From Sphingobium sp. BYY-5 (GTDB lineage: Bacteria > Pseudomonadota > Alphaproteobacteria > Sphingomonadales > Sphingomonadaceae), in NCBI RefSeq assembly GCF_022758885.1, contig NZ_JALEBH010000001.1:1922001-1986000 (forward strand): a stretch of 64,000 nucleotides of DNA, given 5' to 3'. A program made the position numbers and the translations under genes. The notes under the pieces were generated by a model that did no database searches, had not been told where the DNA came from, and worked only from the letters and a program-made list of their open reading frames with translations. Positions 17,166 to 24,844 of the stretch are shown here, piece after piece. The stretch's first letter is position 1, and each line of letters opens with the position of its first letter.

Positions 17166-17633
17166 TCAACGGCCTGTGATGCGCGCGATTTCCTTGGCGA
17201 CCATATCCTCGACCAGCGCCGGCAGGCGCGCGTCGAGCCAATCCTTGAGCATGGGCTTCAACATCGAGCGGACCAGCCCATCGAGCGTGTTGTCCTGGCC
17301 GTCCTGCGGCGCGACCAGCATCGAGGACAGGGTGGACAGCGAATGGCGCGCCGCGACTTCGCTTTCAACCGAGAGGATGGAATCTTTACCGGATGCGGGC
17401 GCAGCAGGCGTTTTAGCGGCAGCTTTGGGAGCGGGCATCACGTCCTCCTCCATGACCTCCTCGGTCAGTTCCAGCACTTCTTCGACCGCCGGTTCGATCA
17501 AGGCGGCCTTCGCCGCCTCGGCACGAGCGCGGCGAGGCGTAGCCTGCACCGCCGCCTCGCCCTCCTCGGCGATGATCCGCTTGATGGAAGAAAGTATCTC
17601 TTCCATCGAGGGTTCCTTGGTCATGTCACCCAT
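17166..17633 (-). CDS. PopZ/DUF2497 family protein
   Basis: A 155-aa acidic protein with the two-ended organisation of the DUF2497/PopZ family. The conserved N-terminal helix is EPSMEEILSSIKRIIAEE. The middle is a low-complexity acidic/Ala-Pro-rich spacer (EEVLELTEEVMEEDVMPAPKAAAKTPAAPASGKD). The conserved C-terminal helices are TLDGLVRSMLKPMLKDWLDARLPALVEDMVAKEIARITGR. In Caulobacter PopZ is a pole-organising protein that binds ParB and cell-cycle regulators. Whether the sphingomonad homologue does the same is not shown by sequence. The position beside tolC and before valS is the conserved alphaproteobacterial context. A perfect CtrA box lies about 60 nt upstream. Start ATG 17633 or 17624. 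Confidence 0.85.
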   Translation of the reverse strand: MGDMTKEPSMEEILSSIKRIIAEEGEAAVQATPRRARAEAAKAALIEPAVEEVLELTEEVMEEDVMPAPKAAAKTPAAPASGKDSILSVESEVAARHSLSTLSSMLVAPQDGQDNTLDGLVRSMLKPMLKDWLDARLPALVEDMVAKEIARITGR

Positions 17634-17692
17634 GGATAGTCCCCGTCCGAAACGCATTACGCATCCTTAGGCTTTAGAATTACCCGACCGGG

Positions 17693-17707
17693 TTAACAAG
17701 CAATTAA
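17693..17707. promoter_or_regulatory. Perfect CtrA box (TTAA-N7-TTAA) upstream of popZ-like gene
   Basis: TTAA (17693-17696), CAAGCAA, TTAA (17704-17707) exactly matches the alphaproteobacterial CtrA full-site consensus. It lies 60 nt upstream of the DUF2497/PopZ start and abuts the tolC stop codon (17704-17706). In such GC-rich DNA an exact eight-base match with fixed spacing is unexpected by chance (order of 0.1 per 64 kb). Binding is inferred. Confidence 0.5.
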
Positions 17708-19197
17708 GGCTGCTGCGAAGAAGCGGCGTCGACATTGGCATTTTGCGCGGGCGTATCAACGGTGCGCGTCGCCACGGGCGTGGGCTTCGAATCGAAGCTC
17801 CAGTCCAGCCACTTGCCCTTCACCCGCTCATAATTGACCATCGGGTCGTAAAGCGTACCGCTTTCCAGCCCCAGATCGTCGGCTTCCGCATGCCCCATCG
17901 CGGCGAGCAAGCTGAAACCGGCAACATAGGCATTACGCTGCGCCGTCACCAACTGGACCTTGGCGTTGAGCGCCTCCTGCTCGGCATTGAGGATGTCGAG
18001 GATGGTACGGCTGCCCACCGAATTTTCGGCGCGTACGCCTTCCAGCGACAGATTGGCGGCGTCGACCGCCTTCTTGTTCGATTCGATGCTCTCCAGCGAC
18101 GCCTGCCAGCTCGCATAGGCGGCGCGCGTCTGCGAAATGACGCTGCGTTCCACTTCGATCTCGCGTTCGATCGCCTGCGATTCGAGCGCTTGATTCTGGC
18201 GGACCTGCGCGGCCGGGCGACCACCCTGATAAAGGGGGATGGTCAACTGGACGCCGGCGGCGGCCTGCTTGTTGATCTGCGGGCCCTCTTCAGCAGCCTG
18301 ACCTGCCTGGTCAAGTGTATGGAGATAATTGGTATAGCCCGCCGTGGTGAAGCCCGAAACCGTCGGCAGGCGACCGGCGCGGGCCACCTTCACATCATAG
18401 CCGGCGGCGATCCGGCTCTTCTTGGCGGCCAATATGTCCGGATTGTCGTTCAGTGCGACCTGCACCGCCACGACCGGCGTGGCCGGCAGGCCGGGCAGCG
18501 CCGGCGGCGCATCCAGCGCATTGGGCGCATCGCCCACCAGCGCGATGTAATTTTCGCGGCTCGTGATCAGATTGGCTTCCGCCGTCTGCAAATCCGATCG
18601 CGCCAGCGCCAGTCGCGATTCGGACTGGGCGACATCGGTCCGCGTGACATCGCCAACCTCGAAGCGATCATTGGTCGCCTGGAGATTGACCTCCAACGCC
18701 TTCACGTTCGACTGGTTGAGCGACACCACGGCATTGTCGCGGATCACGTCCATATAGGCGGCCACGGTTTGCGAAAAGATGCTGGCTTCCGTCCCGCGCA
18801 AATTGGCCTGTCCCGCCTCGACCCGAATCTTGGCGGCCTTGACATTGTTGCGCACGGCGCCGCCCGAATAGACCGGCACGCTCAGTTGCGCCTGAGCGTT
18901 CACCGTCCGCTGGGGCGAGGTGAAGCTGATCGTCGGCTTGAGGATGCTCTCGCTAAAGCTGCCCGTGACATCGACCGCCGGCCGACCGCTGGCCTTCTGG
19001 ATCGGCACATTTTCGTCGGTCGCCCGTTGACCGGCGCGAGCGCCGGTCAGTGTCGGATTTGAGGCATAGGCCTTGGCCAGCGCCCCCTGCAGCGTTTCGG
19101 CCTGGGCTGGGGCGACCATGGCGCCAGCCAGAGCAGAGGTCAGCAACAGCAATGCGACCGCGGCACGATGCCGTTCATATATGCGCTTCGCTGTCAT
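17704..19197 (-). CDS. tolC: TolC-family outer membrane efflux protein
   Basis: A 497-aa outer-membrane channel subunit. After a basic N-terminus and signal peptide (AVALLLLTSALAGAMVAPAQA) come two repeated OEP domains with long amphipathic helices: ETLQGALAKAYASNPTLTGARAGQRA...VPIQKASGRPAVDVTGS and the later GPQINKQAAAGVQLTIPLYQGGRPAAQVRQNQ...SQTRAAYASWQASLESI...GSRTILDILNAEQEALNAKVQLV. The V-x-x-P-V/L-Y-x-G-G motif occurs twice (LSVPVYSGGA and LTIPLYQGGR), as in TolC/type I secretion porins. ATG 19197 is chosen for the GGAGGGCG immediately upstream. It is co-directional with pcm upstream (20-nt gap) and popZ downstream. Confidence 0.92.
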   Translation of the reverse strand: MTAKRIYERHRAAVALLLLTSALAGAMVAPAQAETLQGALAKAYASNPTLTGARAGQRATDENVPIQKASGRPAVDVTGSFSESILKPTISFTSPQRTVNAQAQLSVPVYSGGAVRNNVKAAKIRVEAGQANLRGTEASIFSQTVAAYMDVIRDNAVVSLNQSNVKALEVNLQATNDRFEVGDVTRTDVAQSESRLALARSDLQTAEANLITSRENYIALVGDAPNALDAPPALPGLPATPVVAVQVALNDNPDILAAKKSRIAAGYDVKVARAGRLPTVSGFTTAGYTNYLHTLDQAGQAAEEGPQINKQAAAGVQLTIPLYQGGRPAAQVRQNQALESQAIEREIEVERSVISQTRAAYASWQASLESIESNKKAVDAANLSLEGVRAENSVGSRTILDILNAEQEALNAKVQLVTAQRNAYVAGFSLLAAMGHAEADDLGLESGTLYDPMVNYERVKGKWLDWSFDSKPTPVATRTVDTPAQNANVDAASSQQP

Positions 19198-19217
19198 CGC
19201 CCTCCGCCCATCCTTTT

Positions 19218-19850
19218 TCAGAACACAAAAGCCTGAGCCGCGCCAAAACCAGGCAGCACGACCATTTCCATATCGATCAAACTGTTCAGCCCCAGCGAGC
19301 CGCCGACCGCCCGGCCGCTGCACAGGCGCGTGACGCCGCGATCGGCGACACCCGTCACGACGCGCGCGCCATCGGCAAGCTGCTGAACGAGCGCGGCGGG
19401 AACTTCCTCCACCGCACCGTCGATGAAAAGAACGTCATAGGGCGCGCCGGACAGCGCGCCGGCATGGAGCGCCCCGCGCACCACGGTCGCGCCGGGCACG
19501 GCGATCTCCGCCCCGCCCTCTTCCTCGACCGCCGTCACCTGGGCACCAAGCGCGACCAACAGCGCAGCGGCATAGCCGGTCGCCGCTCCGATCAGCAGCA
19601 CCTTGTCGCCTTCGGCGATCTGCGCTTCCTTGAGCAGCCGACCCGTGACCAGCGGCGGATTCAGCGCACGACCGCCATCCAGCGGAATCGGACGATCGAC
19701 ATAGGTCATGGCGCGGCGATCGGCAGGGACGAAGTCCTCCCGCGGCACCTTGGCCATCACGGCGATCACGCGCTGGTCGTCCACGTCGCTGGTGCGCAAC
19801 TGGCTGTCGACCATGGCGTTCCGCATCGAAGAATAGTTCTGCTCGGTCAC
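19218..19850 (-). CDS. Protein-L-isoaspartate O-methyltransferase family protein
   Basis: A 210-aa SAM-methyltransferase-like protein of the PCMT family. The family N-terminal element is NAMVDSQLRTSDVDDQRVIAVMAKVPREDFVP, followed by PLDGGRALNPPLVTGRLLKEAQI, the motif I region VLLIGAATGYAAALLVALGA, VEEEGGAE, and the DVLFIDGAVEEVP motif II/III region. Motif I reads GAATGY rather than the usual G-x-G-x-GY, so SAM binding or repair activity may be reduced. This divergent form is the one commonly found next to tolC in alphaproteobacteria. GTG 19850 is chosen because GAGGAAC lies about 5 nt upstream. Probably co-transcribed with tolC. Confidence 0.78.
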   Translation of the reverse strand: MTEQNYSSMRNAMVDSQLRTSDVDDQRVIAVMAKVPREDFVPADRRAMTYVDRPIPLDGGRALNPPLVTGRLLKEAQIAEGDKVLLIGAATGYAAALLVALGAQVTAVEEEGGAEIAVPGATVVRGALHAGALSGAPYDVLFIDGAVEEVPAALVQQLADGARVVTGVADRGVTRLCSGRAVGGSLGLNSLIDMEMVVLPGFGAAQAFVF

Positions 19851-20040
19851 GATAGTTCCTCGCTTGGCACAACTGTATTGGCAATGCAATACACTAAGGA
19901 GATCATCGGACCTCTAAATCAGCAAAGCCCCCGCGCCAAGCGGCTTTGCATGGCGGCCACCAAGATTCTTGCGCGCTTCGGGCCGGACCCCGCTTGACTT
20001 TGCCGCCAAAGCCGCACATCTGCGGCCACCCACATGCCGA

Positions 20041-20114
20041 GGCCCGATGGCGGAGTGGTTACGCAGAGGACTGCAAATCCTTGCACGCCGGTTCGATTCC
20101 GGCTCGGGCCTCCA
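20041..20114 (+). tRNA. tRNA-Cys (GCA)
   Basis: A 74-nt cloverleaf including an encoded CCA. The acceptor stem is GGCCCGA/TCGGGCC, the D-arm GCGGAGTGGTTACGC, the anticodon stem GAGGA/TCCTT with loop CTGCAAA and anticodon GCA at 20073-20075, and the T-arm GCCGG-TTCGATT-CCGGC. Discriminator T is followed by CCA at 20112-20114. No integrase or partial tRNA duplicate is seen nearby, so the site does not appear to be occupied by an integrated element in this window. Confidence 0.96.
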
Positions 20115-20510
20115 TCACAGCCTCCGGCTTGAGCATAGAAAAATCCCATTTTTTAATAGCTTGCCTACTCCAGGGCAGAGCCATCCGCGCGACATCGACT
20201 GGAAAGCCCGCAAGGCCCGACTCTCCGTCGCGCAGACCAGGCGACAATTTCCCATGACATCGTCTTCCACCCTTTCCACTCGATCATAGTCGGAAGAGAC
20301 GACTCCACTTTGGACCGACAGCAGCCGTAAAGGCTATAGACATTGATTCTTGGTCAAATGTTCTGATGAAAAGTTGATCCAGAATAAATATTGTGCAATG
20401 TTGATGGAAAGGAAAATTCTGTACCTTGCCGTACCTTAGCATGGCGGGACAGAAGAAGTCAGATTGATAGAATTCGGGGGCCGGCATGTGTTGATGTGGG
20501 AGGATGGACT
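20115..20510. other. Gene-free interval between tRNA-Cys and pilus operon
   Basis: This 396-nt stretch has no convincing reading frame. The proximal half is GC-rich. From about 20281 it becomes clearly AT-richer than its surroundings, as expected for the promoter region of the pilus operon. The only ordered element I see is a pair of GTACCTT direct repeats at 20421-20437, listed separately. Confidence 0.6.
20421..20437. promoter_or_regulatory. GTACCTT direct repeats, 10-bp period, upstream of pilus operon
   Basis: GTACCTT at 20421-20427 is repeated at 20431-20437, a spacing of exactly one helical turn. The repeats lie about 74 nt upstream of the first pilin start codon, in the AT-rich leader. 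Head-to-tail half-sites on one DNA face are typical for response-regulator or activator dimers. The regulator is unknown. Confidence 0.4.
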
Positions 20511-21068
20511 ATGGGTAAACCAGCCTTTATATTGGCTGCGCTCTGCGCTGCGGCATTTTCGATGCCGGCTCATGCCGACATTACCGGTACTATAGACGCC
20601 ACGATCACATTGACGACGGCTTGCCGGATCAACAATGCGGTTGTTCCCGACACCACCACCGGCGTCGATTTCGGGACGATCGATTTCGGCACCCAAAATA
20701 GCTATTTCACCACGGCGGACGCCCAGCTTGTCGGCACGGTCGGCAATGGCATCGCCATCCAGTGCAGCGACGGCATCGAACCGACGATCGCTTTTTCGGG
20801 CGGCAGCTTCGCCGGATTGGGCAGCAGCAACACGGGCACCACCGGCGCGCGCGCGATGAAGCATACGGCCGACGCGAACTATGTGACCTATAATCTGTAT
20901 GAGGATGTGGCCGGCGGCACCGCGATCCCCGTGGACGGCACCATCGTCCTGGCGTCGGACGGCAGTGTCCAGACGGTGCCCATATTCGGGCGCGCTTTTG
21001 GCGCCAACAGCCTGGTCACTGGCACCTATAGCGACGTCGTCGTGGTAACAGTCTCCTTCAATCCCTAG
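20511..21068 (+). CDS. SCPU-domain pilin subunit (Csu-type), first
   Basis: A 185-aa exported protein with signal peptide AFILAALCAAAFSMPAHA and a single spore-coat-U (SCPU) domain: cysteine pair at TTACRINNAV and IAIQCSDGIEP, DFGTIDFG, then LASDGSVQTVPIFGRAF and the terminal strand GTYSDVVVVTVSFNP characteristic of archaic chaperone-usher pilins (CsuA/B family). It is probably the major structural subunit, assembled by donor-strand exchange outside the cell. It is the first gene of a five-gene plus-strand operon. The ATG at 20511 has GGGAGGATG upstream. Confidence 0.85.
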   Translation: MGKPAFILAALCAAAFSMPAHADITGTIDATITLTTACRINNAVVPDTTTGVDFGTIDFGTQNSYFTTADAQLVGTVGNGIAIQCSDGIEPTIAFSGGSFAGLGSSNTGTTGARAMKHTADANYVTYNLYEDVAGGTAIPVDGTIVLASDGSVQTVPIFGRAFGANSLVTGTYSDVVVVTVSFNP

Positions 21069-21105
21069 GCCGCGGCGGTTGCCAGCGGGCGCGGGCCGTC
21101 CGGCC

Positions 21106-21636
21106 ATGCGATGGTGCCCCCGATATGCCGTGGCTGCGATCCTGCCGATCGCGATCGGTGGCCCCGTCCAGGCGGAAACCAGCAAGAGCTTCGGCGTGTC
21201 AGCCACCATCCAGGCAGGCTGCGCGATCGATGGCCTGGGCATGAGCGGCAACGCCGGATCGATGGGAACGCTGACCTTCGCGCCCCAACCGTCGGTCGCC
21301 ACCACGACGGTGCACGCCAGCCTGACGGGATCGCAGGCCGTCACCCTGCGCTGCTCGCCGGGCGTGCAACTGTCCATGACGATCAACGGCGGCCTGCACC
21401 AGGCATCGTCGAACCGCAACCTGCAACTCGCCAGCACGACCGAGCGGCTGGTCTACAGCCTATGCGCTGACGCCGGATGCACGCAGGCGATCGGGATCAA
21501 TCAGGGCGTCGCCATCGGCGTCACGACCGCCAACATGAATGATGTCCACCTGCCGATCTTCAGCAGCCTGACGTTACCGGGGGACACGCCGCCGGGCACC
21601 TATACCGATACGTTGACCATTACCTTGAGCTGGTAG
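21106..21636 (+). CDS. SCPU-domain pilin subunit (Csu-type), second
   Basis: A 176-aa SCPU-domain protein with a short signal sequence (YAVAAILPIAIGGPVQA), the cysteine pair TIQAGCAIDG and VTLRCSPGVQL, a second pair LCADAGC, and a C-terminal strand LPGDTPPGTYTDTLTITLSW with the motif PxGxYxDTxxVxxxW/F of archaic pilins. It starts 37 nt after the first pilin. An in-frame TTG at 21079 would add nine residues, so the start is uncertain. By position it corresponds to the minor CsuA/CsuB subunits. Confidence 0.82.
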   Translation: MRWCPRYAVAAILPIAIGGPVQAETSKSFGVSATIQAGCAIDGLGMSGNAGSMGTLTFAPQPSVATTTVHASLTGSQAVTLRCSPGVQLSMTINGGLHQASSNRNLQLASTTERLVYSLCADAGCTQAIGINQGVAIGVTTANMNDVHLPIFSSLTLPGDTPPGTYTDTLTITLSW

Positions 21637-21655
21637 GATGCAAATGGAGGCCCCC

Positions 21656-22441
21656 ATGCCGCTTTCCCCCCTTCGTTCAGGCATGATCGCCATTGCCGTC
21701 TGGACGATCCTGTCCGGCCTCGCTCATGCACAGACGACCAACAGCGTGGTGATCTGGCCGATCAATCCGGTCATCGAGAGTGGAGAACGGGCGACGGCAT
21801 TGCGACTGGAAAATCCGGGGAAACGCCCGATCCTGATGCAGATTCGGGTCTTCGGCTGGCAACAGGCGGAGGGCGAGGACCGATATGGCGAGCAGAAGGA
21901 TGTGACCGGAACGCCGCCCATGGTGCGGATCGAGCCAGGCCAGCGGCAACTGATCCGCCTGACCCGGATCACGCCGCCGCCCGCGGGCCGGGAACAGGCC
22001 TATCGCATCATCATCGATGAAATCCCGCTGGCGGACACCCCGGTCGAGACAGCCAAGACGTCCGGCACGGGCGGACAGGCCGGCGCCGCGATCCAGTTCC
22101 GGATGCGCTATTCCCTGCCCCTGTTCCTCTATGGCGACGGGATCGGCAGCCGCCCCCCCAAGGGCCAGGTCGCCGCGAAGGCGGCGCTGCAATGGCGCGT
22201 GATCGACGCGAACGGGAAAAGCGTGCTGGAAATCCGCAACGGCAACACCACCCATAGCCGGCTGAGCCAGGTGAGTCTGAAACGAGCCGACGGAACCCTG
22301 TCAAAGCTGGATGGCGTCCACGGCTATATTCTGCCCGATGCGGTCATGCGCTGGCCCATCGGACTGAGCATCTCCCCCCGCGCCACCCTGGTAGCTGCCA
22401 ATGGCGACCAACCCGTCAGCCTGACCCCCTGGGACCCGTAA
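21656..22441 (+). CDS. Periplasmic pilus chaperone (CsuC-like)
   Basis: A 261-aa PapD-like periplasmic chaperone. The signal peptide is GMIAIAVWTILSGLAHA. The first immunoglobulin-like domain runs SVVIWPINPVIESGERATALRLENPGKRPILMQIRVFGW, followed by the family signature TGTPPMVRIEPGQRQLIRLTRITPPPAGREQAYRIIIDEIPL, where the Arg and the alternating hydrophobic strand anchor the subunit. The second domain ends NGDQPVSLTPWDP. It caps pilin subunits by donor-strand complementation and delivers them to the usher. The ATG at 21656 has ATGGAGG six nt upstream and is preferred over 21638. Confidence 0.9.
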   Translation: MPLSPLRSGMIAIAVWTILSGLAHAQTTNSVVIWPINPVIESGERATALRLENPGKRPILMQIRVFGWQQAEGEDRYGEQKDVTGTPPMVRIEPGQRQLIRLTRITPPPAGREQAYRIIIDEIPLADTPVETAKTSGTGGQAGAAIQFRMRYSLPLFLYGDGIGSRPPKGQVAAKAALQWRVIDANGKSVLEIRNGNTTHSRLSQVSLKRADGTLSKLDGVHGYILPDAVMRWPIGLSISPRATLVAANGDQPVSLTPWDP

Positions 22442-22489
22442 CATGATCGACCCGGCGCTCCCTTCCACCGCCAAGAGAGAGGATGGACC

Positions 22490-24844
22490 TTGCCGTTTGC
22501 CGCCATTCCTCGCCGGCTAGGGTGGACAATCCCCTCAGGACTATGCGCGGTGCTCACCATGGCTCCCTGTACGGCGGCGGTCAAATATGACGACATCCCT
22601 GCGGCGGCAGCTTCCAGCGATGTGGCGGGGGCAGTCACGGCCACCCCGTTGCAACTGGAAATCGTCATCAATGGCGTACCAAGCGGCGTCATCGTACCGG
22701 TGCAGGCCGATGGCGGCCATTTCCACATGACCGCCGGCGACCTGCGCGCGCTGGCCTTGCCTGCCGAGGGCGATGCGGCGACGCCGATCGCCGTCGATCA
22801 GTTGCCGGGGGTCATCGTGGACTATGATATTCCCAATCAGCGCCTGAAACTGCAGGTGCCGGCGCACTGGCTGCATAACCAGCAGATCGGTTTCGGCCCG
22901 CGCCAGAACCAGGGGCCGGCGCGCAGCAGCTTCGGCATCATGCTGAACTATGATCTTTATGCGGTGGACGGCGAAGGGGCACCTCCCTCCGCTTCCTTGT
23001 GGACCGACCTGCGCGCCTTCGGGCCGGCCGGACTGTTGTCCACCACCGGCGTAGCGCGCACAGATGGCACCGGCACGTCCTACCGGCGCTATGATACGCG
23101 CTGGATCCGGTCGGACGAAGCCAGCATGACCACCTATGAGGTCGGCGACCTGGTGACACGCACCCTGCCATGGAGCGGCGCGATCCGTCTGGGCGGTGTC
23201 CAGATTTCCCGCGATTTCGCCGTGCGGCCCGATGTCGTCACCTATCCCATGCCGAATTTCGCGGGCGAAGCGGCGCTGCCCTCTTCCGTCGACCTGTTCA
23301 TTGACAATCACCAGGCATTTGGCGGCCAGGTGCAGCCCGGCCCGTTCGTGATGAATACCCTGCCGCAAATCAATGGGGCGGGTCAGGCGAGCATCGTCGT
23401 CACCGATGCGCTGGGTCGGCAGGTCAGCACGACGATCCCTTTCTACGTCGCCTCCACGCTGCTGCGCCCCGGCCTGACCGACTATGCGGTCGCGGCCGGA
23501 GCGGTACGCCAGCATTATGGGCAGCGCAGTTTCGACTATGGCGAACTGGCCGCCAGCGCATCGATCCGCCACGGCTTGACCGACATGCTGACGATCGAGG
23601 GGCATGGCGAGGCCAGCCGGGATGGCGCCGTCGCCGGCATCGGCACCGTTTTCCGGATCAGCACGCTGGGCGTGGTCAACGCCGCCTATAGCCGCAGCCG
23701 GCACGCCGGACGCGATGGCGCGCAAATCGCCCTGGGCTATCAATATCAGCGGCGCAATTTCACCTTTTCCGTCAATCATCTCCAGCAGGATGCCGGCTAT
23801 TTCGATCTCGCCACGCTGCATCGCGACCGCCGCCGATCGATGCGGTTGACTTCGGTCAGCACGAGCGTTGCGCTCAGTCGTTTCGGGTCGTTCGGTCTGG
23901 GCTATATCGACAGCCGGACACGCGGCGAAGGCGGGACACGCCTGCTCAACGCCAGTTGGTCGATACCGCTGCGGGGGGCGACCAGCCTGTTCGCTTCGGC
24001 AACGCGCGACCTTCGCGCGGGCGACCTGACCGCTTCGCTGAACGTCCAGATACCGCTGGGCGGTCGACGCGGCACGCTCAGCAGCAATATAGTGCGCGAA
24101 CAGGATGGCCGGTATAGCAGCCGGATCGACTATAACCGGGCGGCGCCGACCCAAGGCGGACTGGGCTGGAACGCCGGGCTGGCGCGGCTGGGCAATGGCG
24201 ATATCTACGGCAATGGCGACATGACCTGGCGCACCCGCGATGCCGAATTGCGCGGCGGCGCCTATGGCAGCGCGGGCAATGTCACCGGCTGGTTCGGCGC
24301 GTCAGGATCATTGATATGGATGGACGATTCGCTGTTCACGGCCAACCGGGTCGCCGATGCCTTCGCGCTCGTCTCGACCCGCGGCCATGCTGGCGTCCCG
24401 GTCTATTATGAAAACCAGTTGGTCGGCCGCACCGATACCTCCGGCCATATCCTTATTCCCTGGGCCACGGCTTATTATCCGGGCAGCTATATGATCGATC
24501 CGCTGGAATTGTCGGATGACATGACGGCCGACATCGTCGAGCAGCGCGTCGCGGTGGCGCGCGGCAGCGGCTATCTGCTCGATTTCCCCGTCCGGCGGAT
24601 GATCGCGGCGCGAATGGTCCTGGTCGACAAGGCGGGAACGCTGCTGCCGGTCGGCGCCGTCGCGCGCATCAACGGCAACAGCATGGCCTATGTCGGCTGG
24701 GATGGGCTGGTCTTCGCCGAAGACCTCGGCCCACACAATGACCTGACCGTCGATCTGCCGGAGGGCCAACGCTGCCGGACTTCCTTTACAATCGACGTCA
24801 ACGCCGGGGGAATTGCCGATATGGGAACACTGACATGCCAATGA
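22490..24844 (+). CDS. Outer membrane usher (CsuD-like)
   Basis: A 784-aa outer-membrane usher of the FimD/PapC superfamily, archaic clade. It shows an N-terminal periplasmic domain (LQLEIVINGVPSGVIVPVQAD...HFHMTAGDLRALALP), a 24-strand barrel interrupted by a plug domain (about 240-320: AALPSSVDLFIDNHQAFGGQVQPGPFVMNTLPQINGAGQASIVVTDALGRQ, very typical of ushers), and C-terminal domains with GHAGVPVYYENQLVGRTDTSGHILIP and VGWDGLVFAEDL. It forms the secretion pore for the pilins. The only plausible in-frame start is TTG at 22490, preceded by AGAGAGGATGG; the nearby ATGs are out of frame. It overlaps the next gene by 10 nt. Confidence 0.9.
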   Translation: MPFAAIPRRLGWTIPSGLCAVLTMAPCTAAVKYDDIPAAAASSDVAGAVTATPLQLEIVINGVPSGVIVPVQADGGHFHMTAGDLRALALPAEGDAATPIAVDQLPGVIVDYDIPNQRLKLQVPAHWLHNQQIGFGPRQNQGPARSSFGIMLNYDLYAVDGEGAPPSASLWTDLRAFGPAGLLSTTGVARTDGTGTSYRRYDTRWIRSDEASMTTYEVGDLVTRTLPWSGAIRLGGVQISRDFAVRPDVVTYPMPNFAGEAALPSSVDLFIDNHQAFGGQVQPGPFVMNTLPQINGAGQASIVVTDALGRQVSTTIPFYVASTLLRPGLTDYAVAAGAVRQHYGQRSFDYGELAASASIRHGLTDMLTIEGHGEASRDGAVAGIGTVFRISTLGVVNAAYSRSRHAGRDGAQIALGYQYQRRNFTFSVNHLQQDAGYFDLATLHRDRRRSMRLTSVSTSVALSRFGSFGLGYIDSRTRGEGGTRLLNASWSIPLRGATSLFASATRDLRAGDLTASLNVQIPLGGRRGTLSSNIVREQDGRYSSRIDYNRAAPTQGGLGWNAGLARLGNGDIYGNGDMTWRTRDAELRGGAYGSAGNVTGWFGASGSLIWMDDSLFTANRVADAFALVSTRGHAGVPVYYENQLVGRTDTSGHILIPWATAYYPGSYMIDPLELSDDMTADIVEQRVAVARGSGYLLDFPVRRMIAARMVLVDKAGTLLPVGAVARINGNSMAYVGWDGLVFAEDLGPHNDLTVDLPEGQRCRTSFTIDVNAGGIADMGTLTCQ

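Noticed and set aside
20041..20114. tRNA-Cys as integration site of a genomic island
   Set aside because: No integrase, no duplicated tRNA 3' end and no composition shift typical of an island; the following pilus operon looks chromosomal.
20059..20247. Open frame on the minus strand over tRNA-Cys translating to ARAGIEPACKDLQSSA
   Set aside because: This is the well-known artefact obtained by translating the antisense strand of a tRNA-Cys gene; it has no ribosome-binding site or homology expected of a protein.
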